Assembly (NCBI GenBank): GCA_011365025.1
Contig: RDOF01000077.1
Location: 1 to 7,463 of the forward strand
Reading direction: 5' to 3'
From: Candidatus Thorarchaeota archaeon
Lineage (GTDB): Archaea; Asgardarchaeota; Thorarchaeia; Thorarchaeales; Thorarchaeaceae
DNA: 7,463 bases
Shown one piece after another: positions 6,330 through 7,463 of this stretch (positions are counted from its first letter, which is position 1; the number at the start of each line of letters is the position of its first letter). The translations under genes were made by a program, and so were the position numbers. A model generated the notes under the pieces. It did not search any database. It was not told the DNA's origin and saw only the letters and a list, made by a program, of their open reading frames with translations.

Positions 6330-7463
6330 ATGAAAAGGTATCTGATGAGAGAAATCATCTACTTCAATAGTGAAGACCATTTTTCCATACCTCCAAGTGG
6401 AGTAGAGTATGAGGAAGTAAAAGTCCAACCATTCAAAGATAAGATAGTGTTGAGCTATGGAGTAGATTCGGGATTACCTCCCAAGGATATCCTAAGGCTG
6501 AGAATGCAAGTATCTCAACTTGTCCATGGGCTCTTCGGTAGTGGATTCCAGAGCTATGACAGTGAGCTTTATGTCATTCAAAAGGAAACCATGAAACTGG
6601 TTGGATTTGTTAAATCAAGGGTTCCCCACTTGAACGGAAGACCTCTTCTTAGAATGCCGCGTGAATGTGTAATATTCCTGATTGTCATACTTAAAGCGCA
6701 ACTTGAGTACAAATCTTCTCTTGTTGATGGTCTAGTTGCTGCAATGAGTCAAGCAAATATGGGAGGCTTCGTCAATACAGCTTTTGCATGGTCTTGGTGG
6801 GGATTCGAATGGTTAGTGCAACATTTGGAGAAGATAAGACCAAAGCCCAGGATTCTCGACTACATAGCAACCGACTCTCACGGGCAAGTGAGAAATTTGC
6901 GCAAGACATTCAAGAATCTCATTGGGAACACTGTAATTGGGTTTAGAGATGAAATCCTAGACGACTTCATGTTTGCAGGCACATCTGCGGATGAATTCGC
7001 AAAGGAGATGGGAAGAATCTATGAGAAGGTCAATGCCTCTCTATTGGACATCAGTTTCATGGAGAAATTTGAGAACCAGATACCGTTTCTTCAGGGTGTT
7101 GTCAATAAAGTCTTATCCGAAATCAAAGATTGGCAATCGGCAACCGACATCAGTGTGCTTTTCGAAAACTGGCTGATACTGAAAGAAAACCTTGTCGGAC
7201 CGGCCAAAATAGCACGCGATAAGGGATTTCATCTAGGGGAATATGAAGGAATTCTTGAAGGGGAGAGATTCGAAATCTATGAAGGGATGCATAGATTCTC
7301 CGGCTGGGTGATTTCACTGCTAGCCTGTATTCTTACTGAACCCCCGTATGAATATGACCCGAAATGCAAGATAGAGAATCGTAGATTCGTCTTGTCACCA
7401 ATTCCTAAAACCGATATGCCCATTGACTGCCTATCTTTTCCTAGTGAAGGAGTCTTGGAGTGG
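6330..7463 (+). CDS. Protein of unrecognised family, C-terminus beyond the window
   Basis: An ATG at 6330 opens 378 codons without a stop to the last base of the window, so the gene is truncated at its 3' end. An in-frame TAG at 6297-6299 bounds the start. A second ATG at 6345 has AAAAGGT five bases upstream and may be the true start. The product begins MKRYLMREIIYFNSEDHFSI and appears soluble and mostly helical. It has no P-loop, HExxH, Cys cluster or clear membrane segment. Notable stretches are a Trp-rich AFAWSWWGFEW (151-161), helical DEFAKEMGRIYEKVN (221-235), and a short hydrophobic GWVISLLACIL (325-335) followed by TEPPYEYDP (336-344). I do not recognise the family. Codon use resembles the neighbouring genes. 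It is divergent from the protease, and any operon partners lie beyond the right edge. Confidence 0.8.
   Translation, partial: MKRYLMREIIYFNSEDHFSIPPSGVEYEEVKVQPFKDKIVLSYGVDSGLPPKDILRLRMQVSQLVHGLFGSGFQSYDSELYVIQKETMKLVGFVKSRVPHLNGRPLLRMPRECVIFLIVILKAQLEYKSSLVDGLVAAMSQANMGGFVNTAFAWSWWGFEWLVQHLEKIRPKPRILDYIATDSHGQVRNLRKTFKNLIGNTVIGFRDEILDDFMFAGTSADEFAKEMGRIYEKVNASLLDISFMEKFENQIPFLQGVVNKVLSEIKDWQSATDISVLFENWLILKENLVGPAKIARDKGFHLGEYEGILEGERFEIYEGMHRFSGWVISLLACILTEPPYEYDPKCKIENRRFVLSPIPKTDMPIDCLSFPSEGVLEW

Noticed and set aside
6973..7176. 67-codon plus-strand frame inside the right-edge gene
   Set aside because: It is in another frame of the uninterrupted 378-codon coding region; its Arg/Ser-rich product is a shadow.

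Overview
The window reads as a piece of an archaeal chromosome of moderate G+C. The archaeal call rests on four things: TATA-like boxes upstream of the genes, a HerA/DUF87-type ATPase fused to winged-helix domains, a membrane-anchored M6-type metalloprotease carrying many N-glycosylation sequons, and a clear AGGAGGT ribosome binding site in front of a TTG start. An Asgard-type lineage such as Thorarchaeia would fit the style of these genes. That is only an impression from family knowledge; no rRNA or ribosomal protein is present to fix the taxonomy.

Layout from left to right. Bases 3-104 may hold the last 33 codons of a plus-strand gene that starts outside the window. A palindromic AT-rich TATA-like element sits at 153-164. 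It is followed by a possible 50-residue small ORF (237-389) and, 22 bases later, a 785-residue HerA-like P-loop ATPase with two C-terminal winged-helix regions (412-2769, plus). Nine bases further on the direction flips. A minus-strand pair follows: a GIY-YIG nuclease with a C-terminal four-cysteine zinc finger (2779-3312) and, upstream of it, a 904-residue M6-like zinc metalloprotease (3422-6136). The protease is anchored by one N-terminal and three C-terminal membrane segments. After a 193-base divergent intergenic region, a plus-strand gene of unrecognised family starts at 6330 and runs off the right edge with at least 378 codons.

No shared pathway is evident. The ATPase and the nuclease both point to DNA handling, but they are convergently transcribed and therefore not one operon. 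The protease is a cell-surface enzyme. I see no tRNA, rRNA, CRISPR array, transposase, integrase or att-like duplication. The points most worth following are the ATPase with its small upstream ORF, the doubly anchored protease with its sequon-rich ectodomain, the probably mis-set start of the GIY-YIG gene, and the orphan gene at the right edge.
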